A stretch of 8,967 nucleotides of DNA from Rhodobacter sp. Its GTDB lineage: Bacteria > Pseudomonadota > Alphaproteobacteria > Rhodobacterales > Rhodobacteraceae. Below are positions 1 to 5,232 of the stretch, in pieces. The DNA lies in assembly GCA_013824055.1 (NCBI GenBank), contig PNNE01000165.1, forward strand, positions 1 through 8,967, written 5' to 3'. Position numbers and translations under genes: made by a program. Numbering within the stretch: position 1 is the first letter of the stretch; the number at the start of each line of letters is the position of its first letter. Below the pieces are notes generated by a model. That model saw only the letters and a program-made list of their open reading frames with translations. It was not told the DNA's origin and searched no databases.

Positions 1-159
1 GGCGATGCCTTCGATCCAGCCACGGCGGCGCGACTGGAGCGGTTCATCCTGTCGGCGGGCGGTTCCGAGGATGCCGAGGCGCTGTATCTGAAGTTCCGGG
101 GCCGGATGCCGGGTGTCGAGGCATTGCTGAAGGGCCGGGGACTGCTGGACGCAGCGTGA
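1..159 (+). CDS. C-terminal end of an M3-family oligopeptidase (peptidyl-dipeptidase Dcp/oligopeptidase A type), cut by the left edge
   Basis: This is an open frame from base 1 to a TGA at 157-159, giving the last 52 residues of a protein whose start lies outside the window. The tail contains RFILSAGGSEDAEALYLKFRGR followed within a few residues by VEALLKGRGLL. This matches the usual end of M3 zinc metallopeptidases of the Dcp/PrlC group, where a GGS-x-D-A-x-x-L-x-x-F-R-G-R segment precedes a short L-L-x-x-R-G-L tail. In that family the HExxH zinc site lies well upstream, so it cannot be checked here. These enzymes are soluble or periplasmic peptidases that trim short peptides. The gene converges on the AraC-type regulator with a 48-base gap and has no evident link to the carnitine cluster. 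Family assignment is fairly sure; the exact member (dcp or prlC) is not. Confidence 0.72.
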   Translation, partial: GDAFDPATAARLERFILSAGGSEDAEALYLKFRGRMPGVEALLKGRGLLDAA

Positions 160-207
160 CGGTCAGAAAGTCCGCAAGCAGACGCTGGACGGGATGACGC
201 TTGGGTC

Positions 208-1170
208 CTACAGATTTCGCAGCGCGCCGGGCGGATGCCCGAAGCGGGCGCGGAAGGCGCGGGACAGCGTCGAAGGGCTGGAAAAGCCGGTGCGCAGCGC
301 GACCTCGGCCAGGGGGTGGCGCGTGTCGGTCAGCATGCGGCGCGCGGCCTGCAGGCGCAGGTCAAGCGCGTGGGCGGCAGGCGTGGTGCCAAGCGCGGCG
401 CGGAACAGGGTTTCCAGGCGACGGGGCGAGAGGCCCACGACCTTCGCGGTCCGGCAGGCCGGTTCCGGGGCGTCGATCTGCGCCTCCATCCGGGCGAGGG
501 CCAGGGCGACCCGGGGGTCGAGGGTCGGGTCCTGACCCTGCGCGATCTGGGGTTCGGTGCCATGACGGACAGTGGCAAGGAAGCTGGCGGCGACCTGACG
601 CGACAGGGCAGCGCCGTGGCGGCAGCGGATCAGGTGCAGCATGAAGTCTGACGCCGGGGCCGCGCCCGCGATCGTCACCCGGTTGCGGTCGATCACGAAG
701 CGGTCGGGCACGACGTCGATGTCGGGGTGGCGTGACGCAAGGTCTTCCAGGTCCTCCCAATGCACCGTGGCGCGGTAGCCATCCAGCAGCCCCGCGCGGG
801 CCAGGACCCAGGGGCCGGCATCGATGCCGCCGACCAGCTGGAAGCGCGGGGCGATGCGACGCAGGTCGCGGATCAGGGGGCGGGTCGCGACCTCATTCAG
901 GCGGTAGCCCGCGACGACGATCAGCGCATCGGCCCCGGCGGCGTGGGCCAGGGGGCCGGAGGAGGGCAGCGAAATCCCGCAGGTCAGGGGGACCGGCGCG
1001 CCGTCCGGCGAGACGACGCGCCAGCGGTAGGCCTCGGACCCGAGGTGGCGGTTGGCGTTGCGCAAGGGGTCAAGGGCCGAAGCGACTTCCAGGATCGACG
1101 CCTGCGGCAGGACCAGAAGCGCCAGGCTCAGCGGCTGGTCCGAGGGCTGAAAGATTGCACTTTCCGTCAT
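208..1170 (-). CDS. GlxA/CdhR-type AraC-family transcriptional regulator, likely carnitine-responsive activator
   Basis: The protein has 320 residues. Residues about 14-185 form a DJ-1/PfpI (class I glutamine amidotransferase-like) sensor domain, with the elbow GGIDAGPWVLARAGLLDG at about 114-131 followed by ATVHWEDL. The elbow position that is Cys in true enzymes is Asp117, as expected for a ligand-sensing, non-enzymatic domain. Residues about 220-318 hold the two AraC helix-turn-helix motifs: AKVVGLSPRRLETLFRAALG (about 243-262) and AEVALRTGFSSPSTLSRAFR (about 288-307). The family includes CdhR, GbdR and ArgR of Pseudomonas, which respond to carnitine, betaine and arginine. The frame is open upstream for 89 more codons, but the start at 1170 is preferred: MTESAIFQ fits the family N-terminus and the extension would run into cdhC. 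No good ribosome binding site precedes it. Divergent placement from cdhC suggests it controls the cluster and plays the CdhR role; the ligand is inferred. Confidence 0.88.
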   Translation of the reverse strand: MTESAIFQPSDQPLSLALLVLPQASILEVASALDPLRNANRHLGSEAYRWRVVSPDGAPVPLTCGISLPSSGPLAHAAGADALIVVAGYRLNEVATRPLIRDLRRIAPRFQLVGGIDAGPWVLARAGLLDGYRATVHWEDLEDLASRHPDIDVVPDRFVIDRNRVTIAGAAPASDFMLHLIRCRHGAALSRQVAASFLATVRHGTEPQIAQGQDPTLDPRVALALARMEAQIDAPEPACRTAKVVGLSPRRLETLFRAALGTTPAAHALDLRLQAARRMLTDTRHPLAEVALRTGFSSPSTLSRAFRARFGHPPGALRNL

Positions 1171-1243
1171 CAGTATTTCGTAATGCGCAAAGCGGCGGCC
1201 TGCAAGGCAGCTATGGTGGTGCCCAAGCCCCTGGGAGGATGCC
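1154..1243. promoter_or_regulatory. Divergent promoter region between the regulator and cdhC
   Basis: Both genes must be driven from this short stretch; only 73 bases separate the two start codons. On the minus strand TTGCAG (1207-1202) lies 17 bases from TACGAA (1184-1179), a weak -35/-10 pair that ends only six bases before the regulator ATG. A transcript from it would have almost no leader, in keeping with the missing Shine-Dalgarno there. On the plus strand TTGCAC (1155-1160) with CGTAAT (1179-1184) is an equally weak match. The motif CGCAAAGCGG at 1186-1195 recurs with one change before the GMC gene (8662-8671) and could be a regulator half-site. All boxes are by-eye matches, so the region is better supported as a whole than any single box. 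Confidence 0.4.
1233..1238 (+). promoter_or_regulatory. Ribosome binding site that sets the cdhC start
   Basis: GGGAGG lies five bases before the ATG at 1244 and 17 bases before the next in-frame ATG at 1256. It therefore favours the longer form beginning MPLTMNKEV. Confidence 0.7.
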
Positions 1244-2158
1244 ATGCCGCTGACCATGAACAAGGAAGTCTTCATCACCTGCGCCGTGACCGGATCGGGC
1301 GGGACGCAGGACCGTTCGCCCCACGTTCCCCGCAGCCCCAAGCAGATTGCCGACAGCGCGATTGCGGCGGCGAAGGCGGGCGCGGCGGTGGTGCATTGCC
1401 ATGTGCGCGACCCCGAGACGGGGAAACCCAGCCGCAAGCTGGAATACTACCGCGAAGTCACCGACCGCATCCGCGACAGCGATACCGACGTGGTGCTGAA
1501 CCTGACGGCGGGCATGGGCGGGGACATGTATTTCGACGGCACCCAAGAGATGACGCGGATGGCCGACCGCTCCGACATGTGCGGGGCGGAAGAGCGGGTG
1601 GCGCATATCGTCGAATGTCGGCCCGAGATCTGCACGCTGGACTGCGGCACGATGAACTTCAACGAAGCCGACTATGTGATGGTCAACACGCCGGGCATGC
1701 TGCGCGACATGGCCAGGCGGATGACGGCGGCGGGGGTCAGGATCGAGATCGAGGCCTTCGACACCGGGCACCTGTGGCTGGCGAAGGAACTGGTGCGCGA
1801 AGGCGTGATCCCGGAGCCGGTGCTGGTGCAGCTGTGCATGGGCGTGCCGTGGGGTGCGCCCGACGATCTGAACACCTTCATGGCGATGGTGAACAACGTG
1901 CCGCAGGGCTGGCATTTCAGCGCCTTTGCCCTGGGCCGCAACGAGATGGCCTATGTCGCCGCCGCGACCATCGCCGGGGGCAACGTGCGGGTCGGGCTTG
2001 AGGACAACCTCTGGCTGGAGAAGGGTGTCCTTGCGACCAACGCGCAGCTGGTGGAACGCGCGGCGACCATCGTCGAGAACCTGGGTGCACGGGTGATCAC
2101 CCCTGCCGAAGTGCGCGCCCGGCTCAAGCTGGAAAAGCGCGCTCCGGGGGCGAAGTAA
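1244..2158 (+). CDS. cdhC: 3-dehydrocarnitine-cleaving enzyme, BKACE (DUF849) family
   Basis: The protein has 304 residues and belongs to the beta-keto acid cleavage enzyme family, whose prototype is 3-keto-5-aminohexanoate cleavage enzyme (Kce). These TIM-barrel, divalent-metal enzymes react a beta-keto acid with acetyl-CoA to give acetoacetate and a new acyl-CoA. For carnitine breakdown, 3-dehydrocarnitine plus acetyl-CoA gives acetoacetate plus betainyl-CoA. Visible signatures are the N-terminal EVFITCAVTGSG, the metal-binding HCHVRD (His51, His53), a C-terminal GRNEMAYV with Glu234 at about the spacing of the third Kce metal ligand, and RVGLEDN (about 249-255). Length is normal. The start at 1244 is chosen because GGGAGG (1233-1238) sits five bases before it; the in-frame ATG at 1256 is too far from that site. 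It is first in the cluster, divergent from the regulator and followed by carnitine dehydrogenase, which supports dehydrocarnitine as substrate. Another beta-keto acid cannot be excluded from sequence alone. Confidence 0.88.
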   Translation: MPLTMNKEVFITCAVTGSGGTQDRSPHVPRSPKQIADSAIAAAKAGAAVVHCHVRDPETGKPSRKLEYYREVTDRIRDSDTDVVLNLTAGMGGDMYFDGTQEMTRMADRSDMCGAEERVAHIVECRPEICTLDCGTMNFNEADYVMVNTPGMLRDMARRMTAAGVRIEIEAFDTGHLWLAKELVREGVIPEPVLVQLCMGVPWGAPDDLNTFMAMVNNVPQGWHFSAFALGRNEMAYVAAATIAGGNVRVGLEDNLWLEKGVLATNAQLVERAATIVENLGARVITPAEVRARLKLEKRAPGAK

Positions 2159-2166
2159 CTTCGGAC

Positions 2167-2301
2167 GGGGGCCCCCCACCCTCTCCCTCCCCCACGGAGG
2201 GGGGAGGGAAGCGCCCGGCGGGCAAGGGGCGGGACCCGGTGACGCATGGCAGCCTCCCTCCCCCCTTTTGTGGGGGAGGGATGGGGAGGGGGGGGACCCC
2301 C
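2167..2301. repeat. Composite palindromic (REP/MITE-like) intergenic element between cdhC and the carnitine dehydrogenase gene
   Basis: The two ends are inverted copies of each other. The left end (2167-2208) reads GGGGGCCCCCC... then CCCTCCCCC; the right end (2256-2301), reverse-complemented, reads GGGGGTCCCCCC... then CCCTCCCCC. Each end also folds alone: TCCCTCCCCC (2184-2193) pairs with GGGGGAGGGA (2200-2209), and TCCCTCCCCC (2255-2264) pairs with GGGGGAGGGA (2272-2281), both perfect 10-base stems. The middle (2210-2250) is GC-rich without an evident reading frame. I recall similar CCCTCCCCC-type palindromes as frequent dispersed repeats in Rhodobacteraceae, but copy number cannot be seen here. 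It lies inside the cluster, starting nine bases after the cdhC stop and ending 14 bases before the next ATG, so it could affect mRNA stability or partial termination. Confidence 0.75.
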
Positions 2302-2303
2302 AA

Positions 2304-2314
2304 GGGAGGGAAGG
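2304..2314 (+). promoter_or_regulatory. Purine-rich ribosome binding site for the carnitine dehydrogenase gene
   Basis: GGGAGGGAAGG runs up to one base before the ATG at 2316, with GGGAGG centred at a usable spacing. It supports 2316 over the upstream in-frame ATG at 2268, which lies inside the palindromic repeat. Confidence 0.6.
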
Positions 2315-2315
2315 C

Positions 2316-3614
2316 ATGGCACGGAAAGCGGCAATCATCGGGGGCGGGGTCATCGGCGGCGGCTGGGCCGCGCGGTTCCTGCTGAACGGCTGGGATGTAG
2401 GCGTCTTCGACCCCGACCCCGAGGCCGAACGCAAGATCGCGGCGGTGATGGCCAATGCGCGGCTGGCTTTGCCGGCACTGTCGGACGTGCCGATGCCCGC
2501 AGAGGGGAGGCTCACCTTCCACGGCACCATCGGCGAGGCGGTCGAGGGCGCGGAATATGTGCAGGAATCGGTCTCGGAACGGATCGAGCTGAAGCACAAG
2601 GTCTATGCCCAGTTGCAACAATCGAACCCCGGCGTGCTGATCGGGTCGTCCACAAGCGGTTTCAAGGCCTCGGACTTGCAGAAATCTGCGGTGAACCCGG
2701 CGAACATCATCGTGGCGCATCCGTTCAACCCGGTCTACCTCTTGCCCCTGTCCGAGATTTCGGGCTCGCCCGCCAACCCGCCCGAGGTGGTGGAACGGAC
2801 CGTGCAGATCATGAAGGACATCGGGATGTTCCCGCTGGTGATCCGCCACGAGATCGACGCCTTCATCGGCAACCGCTTCCTGGAAGCCGTCTGGCGCGAG
2901 GCCTTGTGGATGCTGAAGGACGGCATCGCCACCACCGAAGAAATCGACGAGGCGATCCGCATGGGGTTCGGCCTGCGCTGGGGGCAGATGGGGCTGTTCG
3001 AAACCTACCGCATCGCGGGGGGCGAGGCCGGGATGCGGCACTTCATGGCGCAGTTCGGCCCGGCGCTGAAATGGCCCTGGACCAAGCTGATGGATGTGCC
3101 CGAGTTCGACGAGGAACTGGTCGATCTGGTCGCGGGCCAGTCCGACGCGCAGTCCGGCATGTACAGCATCCGCGAGCTGGAACGCATCCGCGACCGCAAC
3201 CTGGTGGGCTTCCTGCGCAGCCTGAAGGAACGGAACTGGGGCGCGGGAAAGGTCCTGCGCGCGCATGACGAACGCCGCGCTGCCGCCTTCAACGCCGGGA
3301 TGGCGGCAGGGCTGGACAGCGGTGCGAAGGCTGCCCCGCTGGTCATGTGGCAGGGTCAGGTGCTGCCGGGCTGGATCGACTACAACGGCCACATGACGGA
3401 AAGCCGCTACTACTTCTGCAACTCGGAAACCGTGGACAACTTCCTGCGCACCATCGGCGCGGGGATGGACTACGTGGCGGCGGGGCATTCCTACTATTCC
3501 GCCGAAACGCATATCCGCCATCTGGGCGAGGCCAGGCTGGGCGACCAGCTGCGGGGAGAATTGCAGATCATCAGGCCGACGAGAAGCGGTTCCGCAGCTT
3601 CGTGCGGATCATGA
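2316..3614 (+). CDS. cdhA: L-carnitine 3-dehydrogenase with truncated, frameshifted thioesterase domain
   Basis: This frame encodes 432 residues. Residues about 1-185 are a Rossmann NAD domain starting AAIIGGGVIGGGWAARFLL, with Asp32 near the end of the second strand, as expected for NAD preference. The 3-hydroxyacyl-CoA-dehydrogenase-type active site AHPFNPVYLLPLSEI (about 134-148) contains His135. Residues about 186-320 are the helical C-terminal dehydrogenase domain. From about 343 a fused hotdog thioesterase begins, with WIDYNGHMTESRY (about 353-365) holding the likely catalytic Asp355. The protein would oxidise L-carnitine to 3-dehydrocarnitine; the hotdog part would hydrolyse betainyl-CoA to glycine betaine, the job of separate CdhB in Pseudomonas. 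After Ile419 the frame leaves thioesterase homology and stops at 3612-3614, while the missing part continues in another frame to 3793. Restoring one base near 3573 gives a 492-residue fusion of normal size. The dehydrogenase is complete. The upstream ATG at 2268 is rejected because it sits in the repeat. Confidence 0.88.
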   Translation: MARKAAIIGGGVIGGGWAARFLLNGWDVGVFDPDPEAERKIAAVMANARLALPALSDVPMPAEGRLTFHGTIGEAVEGAEYVQESVSERIELKHKVYAQLQQSNPGVLIGSSTSGFKASDLQKSAVNPANIIVAHPFNPVYLLPLSEISGSPANPPEVVERTVQIMKDIGMFPLVIRHEIDAFIGNRFLEAVWREALWMLKDGIATTEEIDEAIRMGFGLRWGQMGLFETYRIAGGEAGMRHFMAQFGPALKWPWTKLMDVPEFDEELVDLVAGQSDAQSGMYSIRELERIRDRNLVGFLRSLKERNWGAGKVLRAHDERRAAAFNAGMAAGLDSGAKAAPLVMWQGQVLPGWIDYNGHMTESRYYFCNSETVDNFLRTIGAGMDYVAAGHSYYSAETHIRHLGEARLGDQLRGELQIIRPTRSGSAASCGS

Positions 3615-3793
3615 AGGGTGAGGATTGCGTGGCGACGGTAGAGCAGCTGTGCCTGCACGTCGACATGGCGGCGGGCAAGACCGTGCCTGCCTCGGCAGAG
3701 GTCTGGCGGAACCTGAAGGCGGTGGCGGCAGCGCATGCCGACTTGCCGATGCCCGATGGCGCAGGTCGGGCCATCGGGCAGAAGAAGGAGTAG
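3575..3793 (+). pseudogene. Frameshifted C-terminal part of the fused thioesterase domain
   Basis: This stretch encodes 72 residues beginning ADEKRFRSFVRIMKGED and continuing through TVEQLCLHVDMAAGK to a TAG at 3791-3793. It is the second half of the hotdog fold fused to carnitine dehydrogenase, but lies in the -1 frame relative to residues 1-419 of that protein. The join reads ...CAG ATC ATC A-G GCC GAC GAG...; inserting one base at 3573-3574 (for example AAG, Lys) makes a continuous ...LQIIKADEKRF... of the expected form. No plausible start codon with a ribosome binding site precedes the fragment, so it is unlikely to be a separate gene. The cause may be a real deletion or a sequencing error. 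The tail carries the AAGGAG that serves the next gene. Confidence 0.8.
3785..3790 (+). promoter_or_regulatory. Ribosome binding site that sets the acyl-CoA dehydrogenase start
   Basis: AAGGAG lies seven bases before the ATG at 3798 and within the last codons of the preceding frame. It selects MDFGLTEEQ over an in-frame ATG at 3735 that would add 21 residues unlike the family. Confidence 0.75.
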
Positions 3794-3797
3794 CGCG

Positions 3798-4961
3798 ATG
3801 GATTTCGGACTGACCGAAGAACAGCGGATGATCGTCGACACCACGCGGGCCTTCGTCGAGACCGAGCTTTATCCGCATGAGCTTGCGGTCGAGCGGACGG
3901 GGGCCCTGCCACTGGAGCTGATCCGCGAGATCCAGGCGAAGGCGATGGCGGCGGGGCTTTACGCGGCCAACATGCCGGTGGAGGTCGGGGGCGCGGGGCT
4001 CGATACCCTGTCCTGGCTTTTGTACGAAAAGGAACTGGGCCGGGCGAATTACGCGCTGCACTGGACCTGCGTGGCGCGGCCGTCGAACATCCTCTTGGCC
4101 GGGAATGAAGAGCAGCGCGAGCGGTATCTGATGCCCTGCATCCGGGGCGAGACCTGGGACTGCCTGGCGATGACCGAACCCGGCGCGGGGTCGGACCTGC
4201 GGGGGATGAAGGCCAGCGCGCGGCCGGACGGCGGCGACTGGGTGCTGAACGGGACCAAGCATTTCATCTCTCACGCAGATCTGGCGGGTTTTGCCATCGT
4301 CTTCATGGCCAGCGGCGAAGAGCAGACCCCGCGCGGCCCGAAGAAGCTGATCACGGCGTTCTTCGTCGACAAGGGCACCCCCGGATTCACCGTGCGTGAC
4401 GGCTACCGCAATGTCAGTCACCGCGGCTACACCAACGCCGTGCTGGAGTTCGACGACTGCCGCGTCCCGGCCGCAAATGTGCTGGGCGAGGTCCACAAGG
4501 GCTTCGAGGTGGCGAATTCCTGGCTGGGCGCGACCCGGCTGCAGGTGGCCTCGACCTGCCTTGGCCGGGCGGAGCGGGCGCTGGGCCACGCGATCGCCTA
4601 CGCGGCCGAGCGCAAGCAGTTCGGGCAAGCGATCGGCAAGTTCCAGGGGGTCAGCTTCAAGCTGGCCGACATGGCGATGGAGTTGAAGGCGGCAGAGCTT
4701 CTGACCCGCGAGGCGGCCTGGAAATACGACGAGGGAACGGTGACGGAAGCCGACATGTCGATGGCCAAGCTGAAGGCGACCGAGGTTCTGGCGATGGTCG
4801 CGGACGAGGCGATCCAGATCCACGGCGGCATGGGGCTGATGGACGAGCTGCCGCTGGAACGCATCTGGCGGGACGCCCGCGTGGAGCGGATCTGGGAGGG
4901 CACCAGCGAAATCCAGCGGCACATCATCAGCCGCGAATTGCTGCGGGCGGTTGGCGGTTGA
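3798..4961 (+). CDS. Acyl-CoA dehydrogenase, probably gamma-butyrobetainyl-CoA dehydrogenase (CaiA-like)
   Basis: The protein has 387 residues, normal for a tetrameric FAD acyl-CoA dehydrogenase. The N-terminus MDFGLTEEQRMIVDTTRAFV is the typical first helix. AMTEPGAGSD (about 124-133) is family signature 1, RKQFGQAIGKFQ (272-283) contributes to FAD and subunit contacts, and QIHGGMGLMDELPLERIWRD (340-359) followed by RIWEGTSEIQR is signature 2. Glu367 in WEGT aligns with the catalytic base of short- and medium-chain enzymes (Glu376 of MCAD, IYEGT). The reaction is alpha,beta-desaturation of an acyl-CoA with electrons passed to ETF. Four bases separate it from the stop of the carnitine dehydrogenase fusion, so it is co-transcribed. 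With CaiD and a CoA ligase downstream, the best substrate guess is gamma-butyrobetainyl-CoA, giving crotonobetainyl-CoA, the reverse of E. coli CaiA under aerobic conditions. Family is certain; substrate is inferred from context. Confidence 0.92.
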   Translation: MDFGLTEEQRMIVDTTRAFVETELYPHELAVERTGALPLELIREIQAKAMAAGLYAANMPVEVGGAGLDTLSWLLYEKELGRANYALHWTCVARPSNILLAGNEEQRERYLMPCIRGETWDCLAMTEPGAGSDLRGMKASARPDGGDWVLNGTKHFISHADLAGFAIVFMASGEEQTPRGPKKLITAFFVDKGTPGFTVRDGYRNVSHRGYTNAVLEFDDCRVPAANVLGEVHKGFEVANSWLGATRLQVASTCLGRAERALGHAIAYAAERKQFGQAIGKFQGVSFKLADMAMELKAAELLTREAAWKYDEGTVTEADMSMAKLKATEVLAMVADEAIQIHGGMGLMDELPLERIWRDARVERIWEGTSEIQRHIISRELLRAVGG

Positions 4962-4971
4962 TTCGTCGGAA

Positions 4972-4994
4972 GCGAGGGGTTTCACACCCCTCGC
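4972..4994 (+). terminator. Stem-loop after the acyl-CoA dehydrogenase gene, possible attenuator
   Basis: GCGAGGGGT (4972-4980) pairs perfectly with ACCCCTCGC (4986-4994) around a TTCAC loop, starting 10 bases after the stop codon. There is no T-run directly after it, only GCTCCCCGTGGGATATTT, so a classical intrinsic terminator is not proven. It may act as a partial terminator or protect the 3' end of the upstream mRNA. Confidence 0.5.
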
Positions 4995-4997
4995 GCT

Positions 4998-5184
4998 CCC
5001 CGTGGGATATTTGAGGACAGAAAATGCAGGCTTTCCGTGAATCTGGTAACCGCGCGTTAAGGTTGATGCGCGAGTCTGGCAGAGCGGTACAGGCGGGGAC
5101 GCCGATGACCGCGACAGGAAATGGCACCTCGCTTCGGTCTCCGGGGCGGGGTGTTCCCATTTTCTGTCTGAAAATATCCCGGGG
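4998..5184. repeat. Inverted-repeat pair with GGGATATTT/GACAGAAAATG arms
   Basis: The left arm (4998-5026) reads CCCCGTGGGATATTT then GAGGACAGAAAATG. The right arm (5158-5184), reverse-complemented, reads CCCCGGGATATTTTC then AGACAGAAAATG. The arms match apart from short gaps and enclose about 131 bases. I recall GGGATATTT-plus-GACAGA motifs as abundant intergenic repeats in Rhodobacteraceae, usually at gene ends; that is recollection, not a search. The placement fits either two gene-end repeats facing each other or one small mobile palindromic element. Confidence 0.6.
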
Positions 5185-5186
5185 GT

Positions 5187-5204
5187 CCGGGGGCTGGCCC
5201 CCGG
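5187..5204. repeat. G/C hairpin upstream of the acyl-CoA ligase gene
   Basis: CCGGGGG (5187-5193) pairs perfectly with CCCCCGG (5198-5204) around CTGG. It directly follows the right arm of the GGGATATTT repeat and ends 28 bases before the ligase ATG. It probably belongs to the same repeat unit rather than being a gene-specific regulator. Confidence 0.55.
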
Positions 5205-5232
5205 CGCTGGATGCCGCAGAGCGAGGCCAGCG

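Larger units (their letters stand above)
4962..5232. other. 271-base intergenic spacer with hairpins and a paired inverted repeat
   Basis: No convincing gene lies here. In order it holds a nine-base perfect hairpin directly after the acyl-CoA dehydrogenase stop, an arm CCCCGTGGGATATTT...GACAGAAAATG, about 130 bases of unrecognised sequence including GTTAAGGTTGATGCGCG, the inverted second arm, a G/C hairpin, and the ligase ribosome binding site. A 70-codon frame from 5024 to 5236 overlaps the ligase start by ATGA and has GAGG before its ATG, but its start is part of the repeat and its residues resemble no family I know. A secondary promoter for the ligase-caiD pair could lie here, though no clear -35/-10 pair was seen. 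Confidence 0.6.

Noticed and set aside
160..207. Search for a bidirectional terminator between the convergent peptidase and regulator genes
   Set aside because: The 48 bases show only four-base complementary pieces (GTCC...GGAC) and no T-run, so no terminator is called.
1171..1437. 89-codon upstream extension of the minus-strand regulator frame
   Set aside because: It runs across the divergent promoter region and into cdhC; family-like sequence begins only at MTESAIF (1170).
2268..2315. Earlier ATG for the carnitine dehydrogenase frame
   Set aside because: The added 16 residues are encoded by the repeat, have no family similarity, and lack a ribosome binding site at the right spacing; 2316 has a strong one.
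2124..3521. 465-codon minus-strand open frame opposite carnitine dehydrogenase
   Set aside because: Its composition is that of an antisense shadow and it runs through the palindromic repeat.
3560..3580. Programmed -1 frameshift site in the dehydrogenase-thioesterase fusion
   Set aside because: No X-XXY-YYZ slippery heptamer or clear downstream stem is present; a one-base deletion or sequencing error explains the shift more simply.
5060..5115. tRNA-like run (TGGCAGAGCGGTACAGGCG)
   Set aside because: No acceptor stem, anticodon arm or GGTTCGAATC-type T-loop can be assembled around it.
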